Positions 35,653 through 44,767 of a stretch of DNA of 64,000 nucleotides are shown piece by piece; within the stretch, counting starts at the first letter, position 1, and every line of letters begins with the position of its first letter. The position numbers were made by a program, and so were the translations under genes. A model generated the notes under the pieces. It was not told the origin of the DNA. It did not search any database and worked only from the letters and a program-made list of their open reading frames with translations. This stretch comes from Agromyces allii (GTDB taxonomy: Bacteria; Actinomycetota; Actinomycetes; Actinomycetales; Microbacteriaceae), in NCBI RefSeq assembly GCF_009749385.1, contig NZ_WBIN01000001.1:434001-498000 (forward strand), written 5' to 3'.

Positions 35653-35842
35653 CGTCGGCCCGGAGCACCGTCCCGACACGCACCGACCCGACGAACCCGT
35701 CCAGACCTGCCCGGCCCGTCCTGCGCGTCGGCACGCACCGCGCCCGCCCGCGGCATCCGATCGTGCCCGAGTCCTTCGCCTCGAACCGGATGCCGGCGCT
35801 GACGAATCCGGCGACGTCGGCGTTGCACCCGCGAACCGGGCG
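35653..35842. other. intergenic gap before XPB
   Basis: About 190 nt of GC-rich sequence with one copy of the GCGGCATCC motif; I see no gene or hairpin in it. Confidence 0.5.
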
Positions 35843-35848
35843 TAAACT
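35843..35848 (+). promoter_or_regulatory. -10 box of the XPB gene
   Basis: TAAACT lies 8 nt before ATG 35857 and 2 nt before ATG 35851; the spacing favours a leaderless start at 35857. Confidence 0.45.
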
Positions 35849-35856
35849 CGATGGCT

Positions 35857-37500
35857 ATGTCAGACGGCCCCCTCATCGTGCAGAGCGACCGCACCGTGCT
35901 GTTGGAGGTGGCGCACCCGCTCGCGGAGGATGCGCGCCACGACCTCGCGGTGTTCGCCGAGCTCGAGCGCGCACCCGAGCACGTGCACACGTACCGCATC
36001 ACGCGACTCGGCCTCTGGAATGCCAGGGCCGCCGGCCACACCTCCGAGGACATGCTCGGCACGCTCGAGCGCTACGCGAAGTTCCCGGTGCCGCAGACCG
36101 TGTCGGTCGACATGCGCGAGACGGTGTCGAGGTACGGGCGGCTCGTCGTCGACCGCACCGACGACGGCGCCCTCCGCCTGCGCTCCGACGACCTCGCCGT
36201 GCTCACCGAGGTCGCGAACGCGAAGCGCATCGCGCCGCTGCTGACCGAGCGCATCGACGACACCGGATTCCTCGTCGAGGCCTGGGCGCGCGGTGCCCTC
36301 AAGCAGGAGCTCGTGAAGCTCGGCTGGCCCGCAGAAGACCTGGCTGGCTACACCCCCGGCACCCCGCATCCGATCGACCTCGAGGAGTCGGGCTGGCACC
36401 TGCGCGACTACCAGCAGAAGGCGGTCGACAACTTCTTCGACGGCGGCTCGGGCGTCGTCGTGCTGCCCTGCGGCGCGGGCAAGACCCTCGTCGGCGCGGG
36501 CGCCATGGCCACGGCGAAGACCACGACGTTGATCCTCGTGACGAACACCGTCTCGGCGCGCCAGTGGCGCGACGAACTGCTGAAGCGCACCACCCTCACG
36601 CCCGACGAGATCGGCGAGTACTCGGGGCAGGTGAAGGAGGTCAAGCCCGTCACCATCGCGACGTACCAAATCCTCACCGCCAAGCGGAAGGGCGAGTACG
36701 CCCACCTCGCACTGCTCGACGCGCTCGACTGGGGTCTCGTGGTCTACGACGAGGTGCACCTCCTGCCCGCACCCGTGTTCAAGCTGACCGCCGAGCTGCA
36801 GGCCCGCCGCCGACTCGGCCTCACCGCGACGCTCGTGCGCGAAGACGGCCGTGAGGGCGACGTGTTCAGCCTCATCGGGCCCAAGCGATTCGACGCACCC
36901 TGGAAGGAGATCGAGGCGCAGGGCTTCATCTCCCCCGCTGCCTGCTACGAGGTGCGCATCGACCTCCCGCAGTCCGAGCGGCTCGCGTACGCGGCATCCG
37001 CCGACGACGAGCGCTACCGGCTCGCCGCCACCGCGCCGGCGAAGCTCGAGGTCGTGAAGGAGCTCGTGGCCAAGCACCGCGGCGAGCGCATCCTCGTCAT
37101 CGGCCAGTACCTCGATCAGATCGACGAGCTCGCCGACGCCCTCGGCGCCCCGAAGCTGACCGGCGCGACGCCCGTCGACGAGCGCGAACGCCTCTTCCAG
37201 GAGTTCCGCGAGGGCATCACCCAGGTGCTCGTCGTCTCGAAGGTCGCGAACTTCTCGGTCGACCTGCCGGAGGCGACCGTGGCGATCCAGGTCTCGGGCT
37301 CGTACGGTTCCCGTCAGGAGGAGGCGCAGCGCCTCGGACGCCTGCTTCGACCCAAGGAGTCCGGCCTCACCGCCAACTTCTACACGCTCGTCGCGCGCGA
37401 CACCGTCGACCAGGACTTCGCGCAGAACCGCCAGCGGTTCCTCGCGGAACAGGGCTACAGCTACACGATCCTCGACGCGCACGCGCTCGAAGCGGCCTGA
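35857..37500 (+). CDS. DNA repair helicase XPB (SF2)
   Basis: A 547-residue XPB-type helicase. An N-terminal damage-recognition-like domain (PLIVQSDRTVLLEVAHP, about 4-140) is followed by the SF2 core: LRDYQQKAVDNF (Q-like), CGAGKT (Walker A), DEVH (motif II), LTATLVRED (motif III) and the C-terminal QVSGSYGSRQEEAQRLGRLLRPK (motif VI). It unwinds DNA 3' to 5' around lesions. The second in-frame ATG was chosen because the first sits too close to the -10 box. Confidence 0.93.
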   Translation: MSDGPLIVQSDRTVLLEVAHPLAEDARHDLAVFAELERAPEHVHTYRITRLGLWNARAAGHTSEDMLGTLERYAKFPVPQTVSVDMRETVSRYGRLVVDRTDDGALRLRSDDLAVLTEVANAKRIAPLLTERIDDTGFLVEAWARGALKQELVKLGWPAEDLAGYTPGTPHPIDLEESGWHLRDYQQKAVDNFFDGGSGVVVLPCGAGKTLVGAGAMATAKTTTLILVTNTVSARQWRDELLKRTTLTPDEIGEYSGQVKEVKPVTIATYQILTAKRKGEYAHLALLDALDWGLVVYDEVHLLPAPVFKLTAELQARRRLGLTATLVREDGREGDVFSLIGPKRFDAPWKEIEAQGFISPAACYEVRIDLPQSERLAYAASADDERYRLAATAPAKLEVVKELVAKHRGERILVIGQYLDQIDELADALGAPKLTGATPVDERERLFQEFREGITQVLVVSKVANFSVDLPEATVAIQVSGSYGSRQEEAQRLGRLLRPKESGLTANFYTLVARDTVDQDFAQNRQRFLAEQGYSYTILDAHALEAA

Positions 37501-37520
37501 CGGGCGGCGCCCGCGTCGGC

Positions 37521-38240
37521 TCAGCCCCGCGCGTAGCGCAGCAGCAGCAGATCCCCCGCGGGGATCGCGTGCACGAGGCGCATCGACCGCGCCGCCTCGC
37601 GGGCGCCCTGCACGATGCGGCCGGCCGTGCCGCCCACGAGCAGCGGGCTGAGCGAGAGGCAGACCTCGTCGACGAGGTCGGCGTCGAGCAGCGCACCGAA
37701 GAGGTGCGGTCCGCCCTCGCAGAGCACCTGGGCGAGCCCGAGCGCCCCGAGCTGTCGCTGCGCCTCGGCGAGGTCGACCTCGCCGTCGCCGCACACGAGC
37801 ACGTCGGCGACGTCGGCGAGCGCCGCCCTCCGCGGTTCGGGGGCCGCGGCGTGGGTGACCACGAGCGGGCGCGTCACGGCGCGTTCGAAGAACGGATGCC
37901 GCGGGTCGAGGTCGAGCCGCGACGAGACCACGGCGATGCGGGGCTGCTCGGCGAGGTCGTGCGAACGCCGCCACGCGGCATCCGCCCCGTCGACCGAGAG
38001 CCCGCCGTACCCCTCGGCGCGCACCGTGCCGGCCCCAACGAGCACGACATCGGCGAGAGCGCGCATGGCCTGCATGGCGAGCCGGTCGCTCGCGTCGCCG
38101 AGCCCGCCGCTGCGCCCGTCGACGGTGACCGCCCCGTCGATGCTCGCGACGAAGTTCATGCGGACGCTCGCCCGCTGCCGCTCGGGCAGGGCGTAGGCCG
38201 CCAGCAGGTGCTCGCGGTCGACGGCGGCCCCGCCCGTCAC
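37521..38240 (-). CDS. RibD C-terminal domain (pyrimidine reductase-like) protein
   Basis: A 239-residue DHFR-fold protein of the RibD-C family: RMNFVASIDGAVTVDGRSGGLG (about 27-48), DVVLVGAGTVRAEGYG (about 69-84) and VLCEGGPHLFGALLDADLVDE (about 172-192). It lacks the deaminase domain of RibD, so it may be a stand-alone reductase in flavin or deazaflavin metabolism. Its GTG start overlaps the stop of the FolP-like gene (GTGA), so it is translationally coupled to it. Confidence 0.85.
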   Translation of the reverse strand: MTGGAAVDREHLLAAYALPERQRASVRMNFVASIDGAVTVDGRSGGLGDASDRLAMQAMRALADVVLVGAGTVRAEGYGGLSVDGADAAWRRSHDLAEQPRIAVVSSRLDLDPRHPFFERAVTRPLVVTHAAAPEPRRAALADVADVLVCGDGEVDLAEAQRQLGALGLAQVLCEGGPHLFGALLDADLVDEVCLSLSPLLVGGTAGRIVQGAREAARSMRLVHAIPAGDLLLLRYARG

Positions 38241-39157
38241 TGGTTGTGCTCCAGGAACACGGGCTCGCGCCATCCCTTGATCGCCTCGATCATGCGCATC
38301 GCGTCGACCGTCTCGCGCACGTTGTGCACGCGCACGATGCGGGCCCCGCGCAGCACGCAGTAGACCGCCGCCGCGATCGACCCCTCGACGCGTTCGGAGC
38401 GCGGGCGCCCGAGGCTCTCGCCGACGAAGTCCTTGTTCGACAGGGCGACGAGCGTCGGATACCCGATCGCGACGATCTCGTCGAGTCGGCGCGTGAGCTC
38501 GAGCGAGTCGAGGGTGTGCTTGTTGAGGTCGTGCCCGGGGTCGATGATGATGCGATCGGATGCCACGCCAGCCGCCTCGGCCCGTGCCACGCGTTCGCGC
38601 AGGTAGGCGGCGACCTCGACCACCACGTCGCCGTACCGCGGCGACGGATGCGGCGTGCGCGGCGCGGCGAGACTGTGCGTGATGACGACCGAGGCGCCGG
38701 TCTCGGCGAGCACCGCCGCCATGCCGGGATCACTGAGCCCGGTGGTGTCGTTGATCACGTGCGCGCCCGCGGCGATCGCGGCCCGGGCGACCTCGGCGTG
38801 GAACGTGTCGACCGAGATGACCGCGCCCGCGTCGGCGAGCGCCGCGACGACCGGCACCACCCGGTCGATCTCCTCGGCCACCGGCACGGCGGGGCCCGGT
38901 GCGAACTTCGCCCCGCCGATGTCGATCCAGTCGGCACCCTCGGCGATCGCCCGGCGCCCGGCCGTGACCGCGGCGTCGAGCGCGTCGGTGCGGCCCTGGT
39001 CGTAGAAGGAGTCGGGCGTGCGGTTCACGATCGCCATGACCGCGACCTCGCGCGCGAAGTCGAACGTGCGCGGACCGATGGTGCGCACCATGCCACCCGC
39101 GGCCGGCCACGACGGCCCAGCGCCCGCTGCCGTCCCGCCGGGCGCCGCGGTGGTCAC
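38237..39157 (-). CDS. dihydropteroate synthase homolog, FolP2-like
   Basis: A 306-residue TIM-barrel protein of the pterin-binding family. Its first loop reads VNRTPDSFYDQG instead of VNVTPDSFSDGG, as in mycobacterial FolP2, which is reported not to act as a true DHPS. GADWIDIGGAKFAPG and IIIDPGHDLNKHTLDS are also of that paralog. The gene overlaps the oxidoreductase upstream (GTGA) and RibD-C downstream, and no folE, folB or folK is near. The role is therefore uncertain. Confidence 0.82.
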   Translation of the reverse strand: MTTAAPGGTAAGAGPSWPAAGGMVRTIGPRTFDFAREVAVMAIVNRTPDSFYDQGRTDALDAAVTAGRRAIAEGADWIDIGGAKFAPGPAVPVAEEIDRVVPVVAALADAGAVISVDTFHAEVARAAIAAGAHVINDTTGLSDPGMAAVLAETGASVVITHSLAAPRTPHPSPRYGDVVVEVAAYLRERVARAEAAGVASDRIIIDPGHDLNKHTLDSLELTRRLDEIVAIGYPTLVALSNKDFVGESLGRPRSERVEGSIAAAVYCVLRGARIVRVHNVRETVDAMRMIEAIKGWREPVFLEHNQ

Positions 39158-40437
39158 GAGGCGTCTCCGGCGAGCGCGTCGAGCGGCACGGTCGGGTCGG
39201 CGAGCTCCTCGCGCGAGACCACGCCCCCCGACCTGATGAGCCGCTGCACCTGCTCGTTCACATCCCACACGTTGACGTTCATGCCGGCCACCACCCGACC
39301 GTCGGGCGTCAGCCAGAACACGATGCCCTCTCGTCTCGTCTGGGGTGCGGATGCCGCGGTGAGCGGCACGTCGCCGCGCACGACGACCTCGGCGCCGGCG
39401 GCGAGGTCGCCGTAGCCCGAGTACTCCATGCCGAGGTCGTACTGGTCGGTGAAGAAGTACGGCACCTCGTCGAGGACGACCTGCTCGCCGGCGAGCGCAC
39501 GGCCCGCCGCAGCCCCGCTCGCCAGCGCGTTCGCCCAGTGCTCGACACGAAGGTGCCGTTCGAGCACGGGGTTCCACACCGCGGCCACGTCGCCCGCAGC
39601 GAAGACGTCGGCCGCACTCGTGCGGAGCGAGGCATCGGTCACGATGCCGTCGTCGACCCTCAGGCCGGCGGATGTCGCGAGCTCCACGTTCGGGATCGCC
39701 CCGATGCCGAACACCACCAGGTCGGCCGCGACCTCCTCGCCCGTGCCGAGGACCACCGCCGCGACCCTGCCCCGCTCGCCGCGGAGCGCCGTGACGGCGG
39801 CGCCGCCGCGCACCGTGACCCCGTGCTGCTCGTGGAGCCCTCGGAACATGCTGCCGAGCCCGGTGCCGATCGCCGCCTCGAGCGGCTCGTCGCCGCGGAC
39901 GACGACGATCACCTCGTTGCCGTACCCGCGTGCTGCCGCCGCGACCTCGAGCCCGATCCAGCCGCCGCCGACCACGACGACCCGCCGGTCGCCTCGGCGG
40001 AGCGCCGTGCGCAGTCGCGTCGAATCGGGCAGGGTGCGCAGCACGTGCACCCCGCGGAGCCCGGCCCCCGGGCCGGTGAATGGGCGGGGGCGTGCACCGG
40101 TCGCCAGCAGCAGCCGGTCGTAGCGGAGCTCGGAGGTCTCTTCGGCCGTCTCGACGTCGATCGTGTGCGCCGCGGGATCGAGCGCGACCGCCCGTGCGCC
40201 GAGCCGCAGTTCGACCCCGTGCCGTCGGTACCAGCGGCGATCATGCGGATAGACGCTGCCCGCGGCATCCGACCCGAGCAGGTAGCCCTTCGAGAGCGGC
40301 GGGCGTTCGTGCGGCAGACGGGGCTCGTCGGCCACGACCACGACCTCGCCGTCGAACCCCGCATCGCGGACCGAACCCACCGCCGCAGCAGCCGTCAGAC
40401 CCCCGCCGACCACGACAACCCGCTCTTCTGACGCCAT
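39154..40437 (-). CDS. FAD-dependent oxidoreductase, ferredoxin reductase-like
   Basis: A 427-residue pyridine nucleotide-disulfide reductase family protein: FAD-binding VVVVGGGLTAAAAVG (about 7-21), ATGARPR near 110, NAD-binding VVVVGGGWIGLEVAAAARG (about 148-166) and the second FAD motif VFAAGDVAAVWNP (about 274-286). The C-terminal domain matches reductases of the rubredoxin/ferredoxin reductase type. No redox Cys pair is present. It is first in an operon with FolP2-like and RibD-C. MASEERV was taken as the start. Confidence 0.85.
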   Translation of the reverse strand: MASEERVVVVGGGLTAAAAVGSVRDAGFDGEVVVVADEPRLPHERPPLSKGYLLGSDAAGSVYPHDRRWYRRHGVELRLGARAVALDPAAHTIDVETAEETSELRYDRLLLATGARPRPFTGPGAGLRGVHVLRTLPDSTRLRTALRRGDRRVVVVGGGWIGLEVAAAARGYGNEVIVVVRGDEPLEAAIGTGLGSMFRGLHEQHGVTVRGGAAVTALRGERGRVAAVVLGTGEEVAADLVVFGIGAIPNVELATSAGLRVDDGIVTDASLRTSAADVFAAGDVAAVWNPVLERHLRVEHWANALASGAAAGRALAGEQVVLDEVPYFFTDQYDLGMEYSGYGDLAAGAEVVVRGDVPLTAASAPQTRREGIVFWLTPDGRVVAGMNVNVWDVNEQVQRLIRSGGVVSREELADPTVPLDALAGDAS

Positions 40438-40525
40438 AGGCCAAGTGTTCCATCCGCACATCGGATTTCACGACCCTCGAAGAATGTTCAGGAAAGTTCC
40501 AGCCGGTGCGCAGAAGATGGTCAAC

Positions 40526-41224
40526 ATGAGCGATGGACCACGCATTCTCATCGTCGATGACGAGCCCAACATCCGCGACCTGCTCACCACGAGCCTCCGC
40601 TTCGCCGGGTTCGCCGTGCGCGCGGTCGGCAACGGCGCCCAGACGATCTCGGCGGTTCTCGAAGAAGAACCGGACCTGATCATCCTCGACGTCATGCTGC
40701 CCGACATGAACGGCTTCGGCGTCACCAAACGCCTGCGTTCGGCCGGCTACACGGCGCCGATCCTGTTCCTCACCGCCAAAGACGACACCGAAGACAAGAT
40801 CACGGGTCTCACGGTCGGCGGCGACGACTACGTCACGAAGCCGTTCAGCCTCGACGAGATCGTCGCGCGCATCAAGGCGATCCTCCGTCGCACGATGCAC
40901 GCCGAAGAAGACGCCGTCATCCGCACGGGCGAACTCGTGATGGACCAGGACACCCACGAGGTGCTCGTCGGCGACGTGCCCGTCGAGCTCTCCCCCACCG
41001 AGTTCAAGCTGTTGCGCTACCTCATGCTGAACCCGAACCGCGTGCTCTCGAAGGCGCAGATCCTCGATCACGTCTGGGAGTACGACTTCAACGGCGATGC
41101 CGGCATCGTCGAGAGCTACATCTCGTACCTGCGCCGCAAGCTCGACCAGCACTCGACCGAGCCGCTGATCCAGACGAAGCGCGGGTTCGGGTACATGCTG
41201 AAGTCCTCGGCCTCCAAGCCCTGA
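40526..41224 (+). CDS. OmpR-family response regulator
   Basis: A 232-residue response regulator. The receiver domain (about 4-118) has the acidic pocket VDDEPN, the phospho-acceptor Asp in ILDVMLPDMNG and the Lys in VTKPFSLDE. The DNA-binding winged helix (about 133-230) ends with LIQTKRGFGYML. An alternative start at 40517 is possible. The cognate kinase follows after 31 nt. Confidence 0.92.
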   Translation: MSDGPRILIVDDEPNIRDLLTTSLRFAGFAVRAVGNGAQTISAVLEEEPDLIILDVMLPDMNGFGVTKRLRSAGYTAPILFLTAKDDTEDKITGLTVGGDDYVTKPFSLDEIVARIKAILRRTMHAEEDAVIRTGELVMDQDTHEVLVGDVPVELSPTEFKLLRYLMLNPNRVLSKAQILDHVWEYDFNGDAGIVESYISYLRRKLDQHSTEPLIQTKRGFGYMLKSSASKP

Positions 41225-41240
41225 CTCAGGCTTCACCGCC

Positions 41241-41246
41241 TAGACT
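41241..41246 (+). promoter_or_regulatory. -10 box ahead of the kinase gene
   Basis: TAGACT ends 9 nt before ATG 41256, giving the kinase its own promoter with a leader of at most a few bases. Confidence 0.4.
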
Positions 41247-41255
41247 CGCCCAGCC

Positions 41256-43061
41256 ATGCAACAGACGATCACCGAGCGGTGGAACCGCATCTCGCTGCGC
41301 ACCAAGATCACGGGTGTGACGGTGCTGATGCTGACCCTCGGCCTGCTCGTCTCCGGCATCGGCACCGCGGCCATGCTGCGGTCGTACGTCGAAGACCAGA
41401 TGTCGGCGAAGCTCGGCAGCATCGCCGGCGGCAGTCTCGACAAGTACTTCGTCTCCGACAGCGAATCCGACGCCGCGCCCGACAAGGACTCCCGCTCGTT
41501 CTCCGAGAACGACCAGGTGTTCGTGGCGGTCTACGACGCCGCGACCGGCATGCGCGACGGCACCAACTGGGACAACCGGGCGATCGAAGACCTTCCGATC
41601 ATCCCCGAGACGCTGACGCAAGCCGACGTCAACGCGATCAACTCTCAGAGCTCGGGCAAGTACACGGTGTTCGAACTGAAGGACGCCGACGGCAACAAGA
41701 CATTCCGAGCGGTCACCGCACTCATGGTGGCCGACCAGCACGGCGTCTACTCGCCGATCATCATCGCGATCTCGTCGAAGGACACCGAGTCGCTGATCGC
41801 GGTGTACCTGACGATCTTCCTCGGGTTCGGCATCGGCGTCGTGCTCGTCGGCGCGCTGCTCACGCGCATGCTCGTGACGACGACGTTCACGCCGCTCCGC
41901 GAGGTCGAGGCGACGGCCGCCGCCATCGCCGACGGCGACTTCAGCCAACGCCTCGGCGGAGCCACGCCCAACACCGAGGTCGGCCGGCTCAACCGCTCGT
42001 TGAACACCATGCTCAACCGCATCGACCGCGCTTTCCGCGACCGCGCGCGCACGATCGACCAGATGCGTCGGTTCGTGGGCGATGCGTCGCACGAGCTGCG
42101 CACCCCGCTCGTGTCGGTCCGCGGCTACGCGGAGCTCTACCGCATGGGCGCCCTGCAGACGCCCGAAGACGTCGCCCAGGCCATGGAGCGCATCGAGAAG
42201 GAGGCCATCCGCATGGGCGGCCTCGTCGAGGACCTCCTCGCGCTCGCCCGCCTCGACGAGGCGAAGCCGCTCGAACTCGTCGAGGTCGACCTGGTGCCGC
42301 TCGCACGCGATGCGGCCCTCGACGCCATGGCCGCGCATCCGGGTCGCACGATCACCGTCACGACGCCCGACGATCTCGCCGCATCGGATGTCGCGTCCGC
42401 ACCGGCCGGCAGCACTCCGGCCCTCGCCGGCACGACGCCCGACCGCCCGGCCACCGGTGCGATCTCGTTCGCCGGTGCGACGCTCGCGCGCCTGCGCAAC
42501 CGACGTCCGCGCACGACCGACCCGTCGAACTCCGGCAGCCGTCGCGTGGTCGCCGTGCCCGCCGACACCGCCCCCGCGAAGCGCGCCGCCGGAGCTTCCA
42601 CCGGCGGCGCCGGTTCGGCGACCTCGGCGAACCGACCGCCCGAGTCCGTTCGCAACGGCGTCCAGCAGGCCGTGGTGCTCGCCGAAGAGAACAAGATCCG
42701 TCAGGTCATCACGAACCTCATGGGCAATGCGATGCGATTCACCGCCGAAGACAGCCCGATCGACATCCACGTCAGCGCCGACGCCGCGACGGAGCGCGCG
42801 ATGATCCAGATCGTCGACCACGGCGAGGGCATCCCCCCGCAGATCCGCGAGAAGATCTTCCAGCGGTTCTGGCGTGCCGACACGTCGCGCACCCGTGAGA
42901 CGGGCGGATCCGGACTCGGGCTCGCGATCGTGTCCTCGATCGTCGCAGCGCACAACGGCGCGGTCGACGTCGTCGAGACGCCCGGCGGAGGCGCCACCTT
43001 CCGGGTGCTCCTGCCGCTCGCCGGCAGCGCCGCCGCACCCCAGCCGGTGTCCTCCGACTGA
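41256..43061 (+). CDS. sensor histidine kinase with large insert in the ATPase domain
   Basis: A 601-residue kinase: helix 1 (about 18-40), extracytoplasmic sensor (about 41-178), helix 2 (about 180-205), HAMP (to about 258), DHp with H279 in GDASHELRTPL, then the ATPase domain. Between the strand TITVTTPDDL (about 365-374) and the N-box ENKIRQVITNLMGNA (about 478-492) lies an insert of roughly 95 residues rich in Ala, Thr, Pro and Arg. G boxes DHGEGI and GGSGLGLAI are intact. Paired with the regulator just upstream. The signal is unknown. Confidence 0.9.
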   Translation: MQQTITERWNRISLRTKITGVTVLMLTLGLLVSGIGTAAMLRSYVEDQMSAKLGSIAGGSLDKYFVSDSESDAAPDKDSRSFSENDQVFVAVYDAATGMRDGTNWDNRAIEDLPIIPETLTQADVNAINSQSSGKYTVFELKDADGNKTFRAVTALMVADQHGVYSPIIIAISSKDTESLIAVYLTIFLGFGIGVVLVGALLTRMLVTTTFTPLREVEATAAAIADGDFSQRLGGATPNTEVGRLNRSLNTMLNRIDRAFRDRARTIDQMRRFVGDASHELRTPLVSVRGYAELYRMGALQTPEDVAQAMERIEKEAIRMGGLVEDLLALARLDEAKPLELVEVDLVPLARDAALDAMAAHPGRTITVTTPDDLAASDVASAPAGSTPALAGTTPDRPATGAISFAGATLARLRNRRPRTTDPSNSGSRRVVAVPADTAPAKRAAGASTGGAGSATSANRPPESVRNGVQQAVVLAEENKIRQVITNLMGNAMRFTAEDSPIDIHVSADAATERAMIQIVDHGEGIPPQIREKIFQRFWRADTSRTRETGGSGLGLAIVSSIVAAHNGAVDVVETPGGGATFRVLLPLAGSAAAPQPVSSD

Positions 43062-43223
43062 TCTCGACCCGTCGCCGACGACCAGACCGCCGGTGACGCC
43101 GTCGGGCACCCGTCCTCCCCCACGGCGTCCGCCATGCGCGCTGCCGCGAAGCCGCGCTCGATCGGATCCGCTTCGGCAGATGACGCCATACCTTGGCGGC
43201 ATCAACCGAACGAAGGGACCCAA

Positions 43224-43514
43224 ATGTCGAGCTACCACGTCGACGCCGCCCAAGTCTCCGCCGCGACCCAGTCCGTGAGGGGCACCATCGGCCGCATCCA
43301 GTCCGAGGTGTCGTCGCTCCTCGGTCAGCTCACGGGACTGCAGTCCTCGTGGTCGGGTCAGGCGGCCACGGCGTTCCAGGGTGCCGTGTCCGAGTGGCGG
43401 GCCACGCAGCTGCAGGTCGAGCAGAGTCTCGACGGGCTCAATCAGGCGCTCGGCATCGCGGCGACGCAGTATGCCGAGGCCGAGCAGGCCAACGCGCGCC
43501 TCTTCCTCCGCTGA
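43224..43514 (+). CDS. WXG100-family protein (EsxA-like)
   Basis: A 96-residue, all-helical protein with the central SSWSGQAATAFQ (WXG) hairpin turn near residue 43 and a C-terminal YAEAE (YxxxE-like secretion signal) near 86. WXG100 proteins leave the cell through type VII (ESX) secretion systems. No ESX component lies nearby. The start follows GAAGGGA; a TACCTT -10 is about 35 nt upstream. Confidence 0.88.
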   Translation: MSSYHVDAAQVSAATQSVRGTIGRIQSEVSSLLGQLTGLQSSWSGQAATAFQGAVSEWRATQLQVEQSLDGLNQALGIAATQYAEAEQANARLFLR

Positions 43515-43526
43515 GGCGCAGCGCGT

Positions 43527-43557
43527 GGTCGGTCCGACCCGAACGGTCGGACCGACC
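43527..43557. terminator. convergent terminator between WXG100 and lipoprotein genes
   Basis: Perfect 13-bp stem (GGTCGGTCCGACC and complement) with a 5-nt loop between two convergent genes. Confidence 0.75.
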
Positions 43558-43604
43558 CGGGCGCATCGGACCGGCCCGAAACACGCGGTCGGCGAGCTCG
43601 CGGT

Positions 43605-44747
43605 TCAGCCGAGTGCGATGACGATCGCCGCGGCAACGCTGGCGGCTTCGGCCCGGATGGGCTCCGCGGCCGTGCCTGACGTCGCCGAGAGCACGGACAC
43701 CCAGGCGCCGCGGACCGGCACGTGGACCGTGCACAGGCCGGTACCGGCCTCGAACGGTTCGCCGTTGCTCCAGCAGCGCACGAGTCCGGCACCATCGGCA
43801 CCCGGCACGTCGATCGTCGTCAGCTCCCCGCCCGAGGGGATCGTGGCGAGCGCAGCCGCGGTGTCAGGGAGCACGGTGATCCGGCCGCCGAACGCACCGT
43901 CACCGCGATACCGGCAGGTGAAGCCACCGGCCGTCAGCAGCGCGACATCCCACCCGTTCGATTCCTCGTACGCGTACCCCACGTCGTACGCGGCCGCGTC
44001 GACCGAGAGCGCGGCAGCGAGCGCTTCAGGCGCGAGCATCTCGTCGCAACTCGTGGGCCCGTTCCCCCATTCCGCCGAGAGCGCGGGCAGCGGTTCCAGC
44101 GGCGGGACGGCGCCGAGGTGGTCCGAGATCTCGTCACGAAGCGCGATCAGCTGCGGCTGGTCGACGGTTCCGGAGCCGTCCCACGGCATGTCGTATATGT
44201 AGAGGTTCACGGCGGTCGTGCCGCTGAACCCCTCCACCTCGCAGTAGTCGTAGATGCACCCGGTGTGCAGGGTTCGCTCGTGAGGCGTCGCAGTCGTACC
44301 TCCCTGCGCCGCGAACTCCGCGATGATGCGATCGTCGGCTTCGACCGCATCGGGAACGACCGTGAGCGAGACGCGAACGGCCCCCGTCTCCGCATCGGAC
44401 CACGAGCACGAGAATCCGCCCGCGGAACCCACCGCGGCGGGCATCTGCACCGTTGCGATCGGGTCGACGTGCGCATATGCACCCGCGACGAGTCCGGAGC
44501 CCGCCACGGCCTCGAGGGACTCGACGGCCACGAATCGATCGCATGACGAATCGATGATCTGGAGAGGTCGTACCGGAGCGGGCGTCGCCGTCGCCGTCGC
44601 CGTCGCCGGAACCGGATCGGGCGCCGCGCCCACTGATGCGGTCGCGCAACCGGCGAGCAGCGCGATCACGCAGGCCGCCGTCACGGCTGCGGTCGCGACC
44701 GGTCGGATCTTCGTCGAGCGCCGTGCGAGACCAGTTCCGTGATTCAT
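43605..44747 (-). CDS. secreted lipoprotein with two related domains
   Basis: A 380-residue lipoprotein. The signal peptide (about 15-35) ends in the lipobox LLAGC. A TATATAT/Pro linker follows, then two roughly 140-residue domains that each contain a Cys near the start (SCDRFV; SCDEML) and a central FxCxW/FTCRY motif, suggesting internal duplication with disulfides. The family is not recognised. Its ATG overlaps the stop of a 5-codon leaderless frame (44744-44761), and no Shine-Dalgarno is visible. Confidence 0.75.
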   Translation of the reverse strand: MNHGTGLARRSTKIRPVATAAVTAACVIALLAGCATASVGAAPDPVPATATATATPAPVRPLQIIDSSCDRFVAVESLEAVAGSGLVAGAYAHVDPIATVQMPAAVGSAGGFSCSWSDAETGAVRVSLTVVPDAVEADDRIIAEFAAQGGTTATPHERTLHTGCIYDYCEVEGFSGTTAVNLYIYDMPWDGSGTVDQPQLIALRDEISDHLGAVPPLEPLPALSAEWGNGPTSCDEMLAPEALAAALSVDAAAYDVGYAYEESNGWDVALLTAGGFTCRYRGDGAFGGRITVLPDTAAALATIPSGGELTTIDVPGADGAGLVRCWSNGEPFEAGTGLCTVHVPVRGAWVSVLSATSGTAAEPIRAEAASVAAAIVIALG

Positions 44748-44761
44748 TCGTCGTCATCCAT
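44744..44761 (-). CDS. leaderless 5-codon micro-ORF ahead of the lipoprotein gene
   Basis: ATG 44761 lies 6 nt after a TACGCT -10 and encodes MDDDE then TGA. The TGA overlaps the lipoprotein ATG (ATGA). The arrangement suggests that ribosomes load on the leaderless micro-ORF and reinitiate on the lipoprotein gene. No homology argument is possible at this length. Confidence 0.4.
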   Translation of the reverse strand: MDDDE

Positions 44762-44767
44762 GGTCCG

